Shown: one piece after another, positions 33,869 through 45,105 of the stretch
Layout of the letters: every line of letters begins with the position of its first letter
How positions within the stretch are numbered: the first letter of the stretch is position 1
Translations under genes and position numbers: made by a program
The notes under the pieces: generated by a model
Databases searched by the model: none
Told to the model about the DNA's origin: nothing
Seen by the model: the letters and a program-made list of their open reading frames with translations, nothing else
DNA from: Populus alba
Lineage: Eukaryota > Streptophyta > Magnoliopsida > Malpighiales > Salicaceae
Reading direction: 5' to 3'
NCBI RefSeq assembly: GCF_005239225.2
Contig: NC_133300.1
Coordinates: 5,299,875 to 5,363,874 of the forward strand
Length of the DNA stretch: 64,000 bases

Positions 33869-34439
33869 CGGGCAATCTCTCTTTTATAATTCACCACCGC
33901 CATTTTTGGTCTCCAATCTCAATGATCGGACCGTACCATTGCATTCGGAATGATCAAATTAGCTGGAAACATATCTTGAATCGTCCAAATCGCACTTCAG
34001 ACGGCTAAGATTTGATCAACACAGTTCTGGCCTGAACAACGGCTTAGATTCAATCTCAGATCCGGTTGCACGTAGGATCAGCTACACTGGATCCTATCTC
34101 TCGGCTCGCTGCTCGGCTTGGCTCGGCTCCAATTCAGCTCGGCTCGACTCGGCTCGCTGCTGATGACGTGGCAGGTGGGTCCCACTATGCTGACGTGGTT
34201 GTTGACTGGTCAATGTATACTGACGTCATTATTACATCAGGTTGATGTCATCATCTGGATGCTACTGTTCATGTCAATTGTGCATGTCTACTGTTCATGC
34301 TGGTATTCGGGTCGGGTCAACTCATCTGAGTGAAGAAGACGCGTGGGCAGACGCCTTGCCGGAGAGTGATGGAGAGTGCGGCCATGTCCGACGTCTGATT
34401 TTGACGTCGTTTTCACCAGTGGCTTCGTCTCTTCCTCCT

Positions 34440-34740
34440 CTTAAATCTTGTGGTAATTTCGTCGGTAATATTTAATTTAAATTTTCAATTTCGTAAAAAG
34501 TTTCCAGAAATCGCCAAAAATTAACGATGATTTTTCAATCCGTCGGTGATTCCGTCTGTAATATTTAAATGAAAATTTTAAATCAATTGAATATTTTCAT
34601 AAAACCGCCAAATAACACCGATAAATTTTTAATCCATCGGTGATTTTGTCCGTAAAGAACAACAATTAACAGTGCAATTGGAAGGTGAACAGTTCTGGAG
34701 CTCTCTAGAAAATTCTGTCGGTAATTCTTTTTGTAATTGA
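34440..34740. repeat. CACTA-like subterminal debris
   Basis: Scattered ttcgtcggtaat, ccgtcggtgattccgtctgtaat and ctgtcggtaattc motifs resemble the subterminal repeats of the element at 20201-29192, but they are mutated and lack a TIR or TSD. This is probably an old CACTA fragment. Confidence 0.55.
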
Positions 34741-36760
34741 CATGATAAACAGTGTTTAGGGCCTAATCAAAACAGCTAGAAAAGGCATTGCTTTTTTTAA
34801 TTTCTCTCTAGCATGGCCCGCCATCTTTAGACAGCACATCCTAAGCAATGTATTGTGATCTTGCAAGTCTTTGAGATATTTTTAATGATATTATAATGTT
34901 AAAAGGATTCCGGTGTGTTCTTGATAACTGTTATTTTATTTATTCTCTTTTTTTTTTTTCTCCAATTCTCTGTCCTCTCTCCTCTCTGATGCCATGCATG
35001 TAAGCATGCATGCATTGAATGTGCACAAGAGAAACTTGTTTGTGCAAGGATGAATTAAGCAGCAAATGCATAAGGTTTTTTGTGCACGGGGAAGAAAAGT
35101 GCATGGAGGGGAGAAAGAGCCGCTCCTGGCCATTTGGGCCTCCCCAAACATTTAGAATTTTTTTTAAAAAAAAAATGCTATTTATTTTTTATCTTCAATA
35201 ATAAAGGCTGTAGTTCAAGCAATGTACATGTGGTATGTCCCCTGCTCTTAGCTACCTGTTTTTCATCACTGTCTTTGTCTTGATTGAATATTTCCCAACT
35301 TCGAACAGTCAGTCTACTTGGAAGCTCCTAAGGGAAAAGTTTTGCTCTGATTATGTCATTTGAACGTCTTCATTTTAGGTTAAATGAAAAAATGGGAAGG
35401 TGGGAAATGTTAAGGTATATAATATTCATTGTATGCCTAATAATTTTTCTATAAAATAAGATTAGTCCTAATGATTATGATTTTTTTTTAATTATAATCG
35501 TATAACTTAAATTTTCGTTGTAATTTCCACTAAACTTAAAACACATTTCTTTTTTAGACATTGGTCAATTTCGCATCTGGGGATTGTGGTTGGCATTCCT
35601 CTCCTATATGTTATGGCTTCCTTAGCCTTGTTGCCTTGTGGGGATATGGTGTGGAGAAGATTATCAGAAAATCGAAGCAGAAAGTGATATATTAAGGAGG
35701 TGATTTCTGTGAAGTCACATCCTTCTTTACCAGCACAACGATGCGACTCTCTGTGGAAGCATGCAAACAGGAGCATCGAGGGCTACTATATACTTCATTG
35801 AAAGAGATCATTTTGCGACATGGAGGAGTGCTTGTTCTCCAACTGTCCAACATGTGTTTTTTTGCTTTCTTTCTTTTTGGTCAGTGGTCCAGGTATTTGA
35901 GCATGGATGTGCCTGCTACTCCTTGTGAAAGTTTTGAGGGGTTGGGAGCTGGTATGATCCTATTTGCATGCTATATTTGATTCTATTCCAGAATCAGCTG
36001 CGATTTAGAGCTCCCGAATTGGTGCTCGTGTAACTTTCCATGTTTGAGCAACCTTCACGAGGTATTCTAGAGGGTTATTGCGGGGGGACATGGCAACCTA
36101 GGCAAGTCAATGGCTGTGTTTCATGGGACCTAGACTGGCATCTTCGACCAAGCTGCAACCCTCAGGACAAATAACCAAAATTCGTTTTGTTGCCTCCAGT
36201 GCACGTCAAGAGTTTGACACGATACCGAGGGAGAAAATTGGTGTTCACAAATTCTATCATTGACTACCGTGTGAGAAGACTGATTCAGAGTTCAAACATT
36301 ACGAGCTTTGATGGGAAGATTCCTGCCACTGCTCATTGTAGTTCAATTTTTGGGCCTCACGCCTATGGATACATGGAATTACATTGACCATTTACAACAC
36401 GTTTAAGCATTTCTGTAAATAGAATTGAAAGCCAAGAACATTATACAAAAATTAATAGCATTATATAACATCATTAATTTGAATCTTAGATTTGCTGAAT
36501 ATTTTTTTATACAAGCAAAATGTAAAGAAAATAAGCAAAAGGGGAAAGACAAGGAGGAGGAGGAGGAGGAGAGGGGTTACAGAAGGCACAGGCAAGGAAT
36601 TGCACACTAGCAAAACTTTTAAACACTGATTCCGTTTTCATGAAAGAAAAAAATGATGACAATTGTGATCTGAGATATACAAATAGGATATTAGAAGAAA
36701 TATAATCTGAAAATATGTGATCAGTTAGCGGGTACTTCTGTTGAGTTCTGAACTTTATGT
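34741..36760. other. No recognised gene
   Basis: Short ORFs at 35741-35980 (plus) and 36187-36387 (plus) show no domain that I know. The second (YRGRKLVFTNSIIDYRVRRL) is compositionally protein-like but isolated. The 3' UTR of the METTL18-like gene should lie at about 36450-36760. Confidence 0.4.
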
Positions 36761-36931
36761 TCACTTGAGAAAGAACTTCCAGATATCTCTATCAGTCATC
36801 TCCTTAACTAAATGCGCTCCGAAAATGCCTTCCTCGTCCACCAGGCTTCTTAGCTGTCGTGCTCCATTACTGAAACCAACATAATTTCTCTTTGTTGCCA
36901 GGTATAATACGCCATATGGAGGCCTCAAACA
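36761..36931 (-). CDS. METTL18-like histidine methyltransferase, last exon
   Basis: This is the terminal exon of a plant homologue of histidine protein N-methyltransferase (METTL18/HPM1 family), which uses S-adenosylmethionine to methylate a histidine of a ribosomal protein. The exon encodes CLRPPYGVLYLATKRNYVGF, then a GARQLRSLVDEEG block, and ends WKFFLK followed by a TGA stop at 36761-36763. The AG acceptor is at 36932-36933 in a tttgcttgaccag context. It joins in phase 0 to the exon at 59326-59742, which ends TLIKK. The segment before CLRPP that stays open to 36991 is intron sequence. Assignment is by remembered family sequence, not by a search. Confidence 0.75.
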   Translation of the reverse strand, partial: CLRPPYGVLYLATKRNYVGFSNGARQLRSLVDEEGIFGAHLVKEMTDRDIWKFFLK

Positions 36932-37380
36932 CTGGTCAAGCAAAACAGGAGTTAAAAATGGATCTATAATAAGAATAAACGCTAACACCATTAGCCTCTC
37001 AGTTTTTTTAGTTCAAGTATTGCAAAATGGGACTTGATACTTTATCCTCTTTCAACATGGAACGTGCATATAAATTTAGTTTAATCAGGTACTGAAAAAG
37101 GTATCATTTGTGTGGCTCTTAAGATCAAATTAGTTATGCCATATTTACAAATGCAACTGTCTAGCAAGCAAACTTCTTCTTATCAATAACACCAATCAAC
37201 TAGCACATGTTCAATGTTAAACTAATTGAGATCAAACACAAAACGGAGGCTAGTATTCTGAATAAATCTGTTTATTATGAATGCATTGACTTAACCTAAA
37301 TACAAATAAAGTATATATAGGTTAAACTGAAAGTACTATTCTACGCTTAATAAATAAAACAACATAAATATTATTTAACA

Positions 37381-39436
37381 TCTCCCCTCAAACTCACGAT
37401 GCGACAACTACAAACATCGAGAGTTTGCCAACTAGAAAACGAAAACGAGATATGGAATGCGCCTTGGTAAAGAAATCTGCAATCTGCAATGAAGAAGGAA
37501 CAAAAGGCAAAGTAATGGTTCCATGCTTAAGATGATGACGAGTAAGATGACAATCGATTTCAATGTGCTTAGTCCGCTCATGAAAAACTGAGTTGTGAGC
37601 AATCTGAATAGAACTCTAGTTGTCACAATACATAGGAGTAGGATGGGAAAAGGAAACTCCTATATCAGCAATAACCAACGTAACCAAATAATCTCTTTGG
37701 TAGTAGATGTCATGGCACGATATTCTGCTTCGGTGGATGATTAAGAAACAATAGATTGTTTCTTGCTCTTTCAAGAAATAAAAGAATCACCTAAAAAGAT
37801 ACAAAACCCGGTAACAGACTTGCGATCTGTGGGATCACTACCATGATCAGCATCAGAGTATGCACACAACTCCAAGGAAGAGGTGGATGAAAGTAAAAGA
37901 CTTTGAAAAACTATACCCCGAAGATATCGCAAATTACGAAGAACAGCTGCCTAGTGAACAGTAGTAGGAGAAGTAACAAACTGACTAACAACATGAACAG
38001 CATATGCAATATCTGGACGAGTAATGGTGAGATATACCAAACTCCCAACAATAGTGCGGTATAAAGTAGGATCTATCAAAGGTAAACCATCAGAAGAAGA
38101 GTACCTTGCGTTAACCTCAATAGGAGTATCCACAGTCTTGTTATCAGTAAGTCTAGCCCGCTCAAGAATATCTGCAACATATTTCGACTGAGAAAGAAGG
38201 TAACCTCTAGGTGAGTATGCTACCTCAATACCCAAGAAATATCTAAGATAACCCAAATCCTTCATCTCAAATCGTCTAGCCAATTCTGTCTTCAAAACTG
38301 AAATACCATCAATGTCATCACCAGTAATAATCATGTCATCAACATATAAAGACAAAATGATACGACCTGCATCAGTGCACTTAATAAAAAGAGCAGAATC
38401 ATGACTATTAGAAACAAAGCCAAGTGACGAGATCACAATAGAGAATTTCTCAAACCAAGCACGGGGTGCTTGTTTGAGACCATATAATGCTTTCTTAAGC
38501 TTACAAACATATCCAAAGTCATGTGAAATACCAGGAGGGGGTGCCATATAAACTTCTTCTTGAAGATCTCCATTCAAGAAGGCATTTTTAACATCAAGTT
38601 GAGAAATATGTCATTGACGAATCGAAGCTACAACAATAAGAGTACGAATAGTAATCATTTTTGCAACCGGAGCAAATGTCTCCTCATAGTCCATACCATA
38701 CTGTTGAGAGTATCCTTTGGCAACCAACCTAGCTTTATATCGCTCAATAGACCCATCAGAATTAGTCTTGATCTTATACACCCAACGACAACCAACAACA
38801 CTCTTACCAGGAGGTAGAGGAACCAGATCCCAAGTATCTGTCTTATGCAAAGCAGAAAGTTCCTCATCCATAGCTTGCTGTCAAAACGGATCAAGAATTG
38901 CCTCTTTATAGGAAGAGTGCTCAACAAGACAATGAATAGAGGCTAAAAAGGAAGTAAATGATGAAGAATAACAAGAATAAGCAAAATCTGGTAGTTTTGT
39001 GACTTACGAATACGGATGGACTGATGTGGAGGTGGATCCACAATCTCAGATGAAGCTTGAGGGGCTGTAGATGAGAATGGAGCTTCAGGTGTGCCAGAGA
39101 GTAAAGTACCAATACCTGCAGAGTTATGAGTACAAATTGATCGAACATGGGGAGAGCTATCATCACCAGAATCCTCAGAAAATGGATTTATACTAATAAG
39201 ATCAGATTTACTCAGGCTATGAGTAGTGGATGGAATAGAAAAGAAAGGTATATGCTCAAGGAAGACAACATGACGAGACACATAAAGTTTATGAGTTATT
39301 GGATCAAAACAACGATAACCCTTTTTACCTTCACCATAGCCCAAAAAGACACAAATAGCGGATCGAGAGGATAGCTTATTTCATTCTACATGAGGACGAA
39401 GAACGAAACAAGTACAACCAAAGACTCTAAATGAGG
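37381..39436 (-). pseudogene. Copia pol, RT and RNase H part
   Basis: This is the 3' half of the Copia polyprotein. From the Athila junction it resumes with the end of integrase (SSFRVFGCTCFVLRPHVE, then a stop), continues through ICVFLGYGEGKKGYRCFD and RT ([20 protein letters not shown], 38871-38611). It then reads the catalytic LYVDDMIITG (38577-37951) and ends in a decayed RNase H with stops below 37951. Stops at about 38600 and 37950 and frame changes near 38930 make it inactive. Confidence 0.85.
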
Positions 39437-39441
39437 AATAA

Positions 39442-39714
39442 TGACACGACCAAAAGCTTGATGTCTTCTCCCAAGTGCAGGAGTGTCAAAGTAATAAATA
39501 ACCCGGCAAGACCGGGGTCGAACCACAGAGAGGTTAATTGTATAAATTATAAATAACAACGCAACAATAACAATAATAACGATAATAATAACAATAGTAG
39601 TACTAGTAATAGTAATAATAATAATAATACTCAGTACGTGGCGTTGTTATACCTGAGAATAATCTAAAAGATCGGGTCACAGGTTTCCAGCCTATATACT
39701 GAGTTTATGAACAG

Positions 39715-39754
<40 letters not shown>

Positions 39755-39914
39755 CAAAAATAATAAAGAAGAGAAGGAAGAAATTAATAAGAACTTTGAG
39801 TTGAAAGATTAATGTAAGGATTAAACAACGATAAAAATAAATGTCAAGGTTAGAGGATCCACTAATGGTACTTCAAACAAGTATAGTATAAACTCTTATT
39901 ACTCAATTGGAAAC
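39442..39914 (-). mobile_element. 3' LTR of Athila element, U5 part only
   Basis: Aligns with 50966-51436 with about six substitutions plus microsatellite length changes, then loses similarity abruptly after the shared phrase ggaaaccacacataa. The U3 portion of the 5' LTR (51437-52690) has no counterpart here. The complement carries GTGGTTCGACCCCGG, common in Athila LTR ends. Confidence 0.8.
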
Positions 39915-41065
39915 CACACATAATCTATCCAGATAAACAAACTCTCATTAAATTTATATTACTGCTTCATACTTTCTTAAACAAGATATTAATAAACCTT
40001 CTTTTTATGTGCTCAATATATGAAAACATAGATGATGAGGCTTTTGTTGGAAGAAAACAATATTATGTTCAAATGTTTAAGGTGAACTTCCTTGGGTTGG
40101 GATTATTATTATTATTACTTTTTTTTTTCTTCTTTTTTTTTATTTTTTTTTATTTTTATTTTATATACACATACAACATAATGTATCTTTAACCCATGTA
40201 ACGAGTTTTAGGCTAATGACTCCCAGACCAGTTGGTCTTAGGGCATTAGGTGTTGAGACACCCCTACGAGCTTAACAACTCGGGTTGTAGATACTGATAC
40301 GTAGATAGTGCAATGTTTGATTCCCTTAAGCTTTTCTCCTTAAAACATGTAACAAGCTTTGGGCCAATAGCTCCCAAGTCAGTTGACTTTAGGGTATTAG
40401 GTGTTAAAACACCCTTTCGGGCTTAATTGCTTAGGTTAGGTTAGGGAAGCTACGAAACCAAACTTATCTACGTTTTTATTATCATCAATATTATCATTTT
40501 TTTTTTTGAAAGTTATATACTATCCCTTTTCCTTAGTTGTTACATTTAACAAAAGAACATAAATAATGTAATAATCCAATGTGCAACCCACAATCATATG
40601 TTAAAGTGTGTGTGTGAAAATGAAGGTTTAATAATACTTGTTAAATGAGTATATGAGCAGAATCCAGTGATAACAATGCGAGAGTTTGTAAACCTGAATA
40701 TTTCAAGAAGTATTCTAATAGGCCTTGTTATGAATATTGCAAATAACCATTAGAAAATTTTTACTATGATGCGTCTCAAGAATAATTCCTCTTTACTCTG
40801 CCATCCTAGTAATAACAGTTTTGCCAAATGGTTTTTTAAAAACAACAACAGTTAGTTGGTTAGTTTTTTTTTTTTTTTTTAAACTATTACCCTCTCCCCC
40901 CAACCAAAACGAGACATTGTCCTCAATGTCCTAAGGTAGAAAGATAGAGTATAGAAGACATCACCTGAAACAGCAAACAATGACAAACCTGAAACACACT
41001 TAAACAAATATAAGAAGTAACAAAACAAAATAATATGCTATTAATAACACAAAAGACACAAGGTT
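39915..41065 (-). mobile_element. 3' untranslated zone of Athila element
   Basis: Includes a twice-repeated segment of about 110 bp (about 40195-40290 and 40345-40440: agcttt-ggccaat-gctcccaagtcagttg-cttagggtattaggtg), T-runs, and on the minus strand GAGGACAATGTCTCGTTTTG followed by GGGGGGAGAGGG (about 40890-40925). The latter is the sequence style found ahead of 3' LTRs in Athila-type elements. No ORF is credible. Confidence 0.55.
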
Positions 41066-41718
41066 TCACAGATGAAGGCTCAAATCTAATCTAAGCTTTT
41101 TACGGCTTTCCTTAGCTGACCAATCTAGGCGACTCATGCAAGGATCAATGACAGGGATGAAAGATTGTAGTTGGTCAATCAATTGTTCAGCAGTAGCAGC
41201 AGAGATTATGATTTGTCGTGCTGAAGATGTTAGAAATTCCTGTTCCACAGCTTGATCAAGGAAAGACAGCAACTTATCATAAAACCATTAACATTTAACA
41301 AACCTATAGGTTTATGGTGAATGTGCAGTTGGGCCCAAGATAAAATATGAAAGATCTCTTCCAATGTGCCCAGACCACCTGGTAAGGCAATGAAGGCATC
41401 AGCATGGTTAAACATGGTATTCAGTCGGTCAGACATTGTTGGGACCTGTAGTTCCTCTCCAATTGTTTTTCCAATGATGTCCTCATTTGCTAAAGCTTTG
41501 GGGACAACCCCCAAAACTTGACTGCCTCCTAAAAATTCAGCCATTGAAACACCTCCCATTAACCCAAGGCTGCCTCCCCCATACACTAAATGAATCTTTC
41601 TCTTAACTAGTACTTGACCAAGATGATTTGCTGATTCTAAAAACTCTTTTTCTTTCCCAGGGCTGGATCCACCGAAAACACAAATATTTCTTATGTGATG
41701 ACTTGAGGAACCTGCCAT
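41066..41718 (-). pseudogene. LOG: Intronless LOG (cytokinin riboside-5'-P phosphoribohydrolase)
   Basis: LOG enzymes release active cytokinin bases from their riboside monophosphates. The ORF starts MAGSSSHHIRNICVFGGSSP at 41718 and shows the family landmarks in order: VYGGGSLGLMG, a conserved arginine in MSDRLNTM, and the catalytic PGGLGTLEE. It then runs HKPIGLLNVNGF and, after a one-base loss near 41280-41286, FLDQAVEQEFLTSSARQIII in the next frame to a stop at 41066. About 217 codons match normal LOG length. Plant LOG genes have several introns; this copy has none, which suggests a retrocopy. It lies inside the Athila element, in the element's sense, with its own leader. It is divergent from LOG1-9 types as I remember them. 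Confidence 0.85.
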
Positions 41719-41784
41719 TTCTACACACTTCTATATTTGATGAATGTATGGGATGAGTAGAAATGAAGGGAAGGAAGAGAAGAA

Positions 41785-41793
41785 TTTATAAAT
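41785..41793 (-). promoter_or_regulatory. TATA-like box upstream of LOG copy
   Basis: Minus-strand ATTTATAAA, about 70 bp before the LOG ATG, in a C/T-rich leader. Another TATA-like site precedes the small ORF at 45261, suggesting separate internal promoters. Not tested. Confidence 0.4.
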
Positions 41794-41998
41794 GAAAAAG
41801 TGAAAATGCAATTATACCACCTACATGTAGGCCAGCTGTAGTCTCACACTCTCTCTCTTTATTAATTTATTTTGACAAAGCATGTATGTACAGGTAGTTG
41901 TGATTGTGGCTCACATCTTCCCTTGGTTTTACGTCCAAGAACGGCTTAAACGCCCTCTATGGGTCGGGGACAGGCTTCCCATCCAGTTTTCTTAAAAA

Positions 41999-43761
41999 CT
42001 AGCAAACAGGGTCTTTTTTAGTCAGATTCCTAAGACTAAGTCGATCATGTTCTTTATGGAATTGTGGCCATAAATCATGAATTATGTTGTAAACCATTTT
42101 TGGGTCCCCGCAAAAAAAATAAAATAAATAGCCAAAGAAGGTTAGAAAAATAACAGGAGGCAGAAGCGCTTGGAAAATGGTCAGAAAATTGGTCAAGGAG
42201 TATAAAGATACAAAGATTGGATTTTTGACAATATATTCTTGAAGGATGAGAACCCTATTGAGAAGGAATTTTGAATTTTGAGGAGAGAAGCCCAAATTTG
42301 GATGTTTATGGGTTTAATTGATTTTTTTAATTGGATTTATAGGGGATTTGATTGCAAGAAAATTGATTTTTAAGTCAATTTGGGCTTTAAATTGAAGAAA
42401 TTTAAGTTCTGGGGCCAAATTATAATTTTTAGGATTTTATTAAGTCAAATCAGGGGCTTAATTGCATAAATATTGAAGTTTAATGGCCAATTAGGGGTTT
42501 AATTGTGAAAATCCGAAACCAGGGACCAATTTGGAAAAGGCGCAAAGATAAGGGGGCTGTTTGGAATTGATTGAGGGGCCTAATTGAAGAAATTGGAAGT
42601 TTATTGATCAATTGAGGGCTAAATTGCATAAATCAGAGGCCAAGGACCAAAGTGGAAAAGGCGGCCAACTAGGCGGATAAGACCGAAATTGGCAGGGACG
42701 CAATTGAAAGGAACAAAAATAATTGGGGGACTGATGTGAATGTTGGCGCGTTTCTGGCGCCACTTTTAAATGAAACGGCGCGTTTTCTCCAAAACAACGT
42801 CGTTTCATGCGTTTAAAAAAAAAAAAAAAACCAAACGGTGCCCTTTTGAACGGCACTGTTTCTCTTCTTCTTCCCCCCCCCCGCAGGCGTAGCAGAGAAG
42901 AGGAAAACCGGGGTTTTTGTCCCCGCCTCTCTCCTCACGTGCCATGGCCAGACGCTCCACGCCTTGGGACCCCCGAAACCGAAGCCACTGGCCGACCACC
43001 CGCCGCGCCACCGAAACCGAGAGCAGCTCCTTAGCAGCGGCGCCTGCCGACCGACCGACCAGCACGCCTCGCTCCCCACGCGGTCACGCCCCGATATCCC
43101 TATAAATAAAGAAGAAACAAAAAAAAAGGAAGAGGAACGGAGAGGGGGACCCGAAAAAGAAAGAAAAACCGAGACAGTGAGAGAGAGAGGAAGAGAGAGA
43201 AACACCATAACAGAGGAGAGACCCAAGAAAACCGAAAGCAAAGGGAAGGTTTGAAACCGGGAAGGAAGTGAGAAAACTGAAACCAAGCAAACGAACCGAG
43301 AGGACGTCGCCGGACCACTTGGAATTCGCCGTGAGGAGCCGACGTGAGTTAGGTCACTGCCACCGCCTCCACCGCAGCACCGCCAGCTAGCCATCGTCTC
43401 CGCCGCGCCAGGTACGCCTCCTCCCCTGCACATTTTTTGTTAATCTTGTTTAAATTCTTGCCCCCTGCATGCAGAATCGTTTCTACATGCAGGAGGCGGG
43501 GGGGGGAATAATTCCCCCCCCCCGTTCATTCGTTTTTTACTGTTGGGCCAGACAGGGTCTGGCCTCGGGATGTGTATGGGCCAGAGGGATTCTGGCCCAA
43601 CCCAGCGGTTTGGGCCGGTCCGGCCCAGACCAAGGTAGGGTGTTGTTGGGCCGGGGTCGGCCCAACGATTTTTGGGGCTGGTTCCGGCCCAGTTAGTTGG
43701 GCCGGCCCAGCCCACTTAATATATTAATATTATATTAATATTATAGTAAATTATTATATTA

Positions 43762-43794
<33 letters not shown>

Positions 43795-43862
43795 TTTTAA
43801 TAAAAAAAAATAAAAAAAAATTCCGAGAAGTCTAAAAAATATATTGTTGTTTGCTTTTCATA

Positions 43863-43920
<58 letters not shown>

Positions 43921-45069
43921 TTTTTTATATACATTGATTTTTTTTTATATTATGGGGATATAATTTCAGTGTTTAAAAACACCCGTTTTCGTCAACAAAA
44001 AAAATAAATGTTTTTCTTGCTTGTTGCATACGGCCACTACTCTAACATGTTTTGAATTTTCTTTTTATATATAAAAAAATATTGGAAGCTTTGAAGGTGT
44101 GTGTTTTCGCATAGATTTCTTTAAACACAAATTATTTTCTTGCATTTGTGGATTTTACAACATGTTTGTAAAACTCCAAAGGGTATTGGCCAATATTCCA
44201 AAAACTATAAAAATCTTATTTTGAGAGGAGAAATTGTAGTTATTATTCACCGCTAATGTTTGGATAAAGAAATCTTTAAAAGGATGAACATCCAAAATAT
44301 TATTGGGAGTAATAAATCGGCACACATGTTTGAAAGAAGCTTTGGTTATAATCGAGGACATTTCAAATTTTATTTTTTTATTTTTTTTTATTTTTTTACT
44401 CCACGGTTTACGAGTCGTGAAAGTATAAAATCGTTTTTTAAGAGTTGTGAATTTTTATTTTTTTTTCTTTTCCCTTTTCCTGGCGATTTACGAGTTGCCA
44501 ACTCCTGAAATACTAAAGAAAAAATGAACTTTCAAAGCACATGGAATCTCCTTAGGTTTCTATCCAAGATAAATTGACGGGTTCAGAAGACACCAACAAC
44601 ATAGACTATAGAGTAAACCAAACACCAAGCAGCTTACCTTAGGTAGGGCGTACTAGGGGTGCTAGTACCTTCCCTTTACGCAACCAGTCCCTTGCCTTAG
44701 AATCTCTGAAAGACCAGTTAGGGTTCCTAGTGACCAAATACTATGTGGCGACTCCAAAGAACCAAATCATTAGAACACAACGAAAATCGCCAACCGATGT
44801 CGCGCCTTATAAAAATTTTTTGTGGGGGTGTGACAAATTACACGATGCACATCTCCACTAGGATGCGTCTCAAGGGTCAATAAAAGATTATCTAAAGACC
44901 TCTTACTCAGGCCATCCTTAATGAATTGTATTTTATCTTCACGGTTTACAGAAACCATTCCTAAAGAACGACATGTCGCATTACAAGTCCATCTAGCACA
45001 TCTGTGACAGACTTTCAGTCGTTTTGCACGACGTTTCTTTGCAAAAGTGCTTTTACCTGTTCCAGGCAT
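41999..45069 (-). pseudogene. Basic cysteine-rich small ORF, split by a solo LTR
   Basis: The ORF begins MPGTGKSTFAKKRRAKRLK at 45069, followed by a C-x2-C-x4-C-x3-C cluster and a helical C-terminal part. It is interrupted at 44840 by the solo LTR, and its last 28 or so codons resume at 42084 and stop at 41999. The solo LTR's AATTA duplication sits exactly at the break, with the same frame on both sides, so the ORF was open when the LTR landed. A basic stretch before a small Cys cluster is the layout of nucleic-acid-binding cysteine-rich proteins, including those of some flexuous plant RNA viruses. Homology is not established. It lies 36 bp after a 51-aa ORF. Confidence 0.6.
42085..44835 (+). 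mobile_element. Solo Ogre/Tat-type LTR (2751 bp)
   Basis: It starts TGTTGTAAACCATTTTTGGG and ends GGGGGTGTGACA, with the exact duplication AATTA at 42080-42084 and 44836-44840. It has a TATA box at 43101-43108 and the conserved U5 block at 44630-44760. There is no PBS, internal DNA or second LTR, so it is a solo LTR left by LTR-LTR recombination. A long TA microsatellite (about 43860-43917) and purine/pyrimidine-rich leader give many false ORFs (42805-43433 minus). Confidence 0.95.
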
Positions 45070-45105
45070 GTGTGAAATGAAAGAATTAGAGGACTCACTT
45101 GATAA

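Larger units (their letters stand above)
30764..34430 (-). mobile_element. Large unresolved repeat, possible LTR-retrotransposon remnant
   Basis: The left edge TGTTGTGCGG cuts the LINE remnant. Near the left edge is a cgtggttcggcaaaaccacc segment of a kind that I associate with plant LTR elements. At 33694-33707 the minus strand reads GATTTGAGGGGGAGAG followed by TG, as at a polypurine tract and LTR start, which would give an LTR of 30764-33693. However, a TATA-like box lies further out (about 33880), and no PBS, TSD or polyprotein is visible. No reading frame has a known domain. Confidence 0.4.

Noticed and set aside
39505..39530. tRNA-like B box (minus GGTTCGACCCC) in the Athila LTR
   Set aside because: No A box at the right distance and no cloverleaf; the phrase is common in Athila LTR ends.
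42805..43433. Minus-strand ORF of 206 aa
   Set aside because: Same kind of LTR leader; several frames are open because stop codons are rare in this composition.
45049..45069. GTGKST in the Cys-cluster ORF as a Walker A motif
   Set aside because: The protein is too small, lacks a Walker B motif, and the motif sits at the extreme N-terminus next to a basic run.
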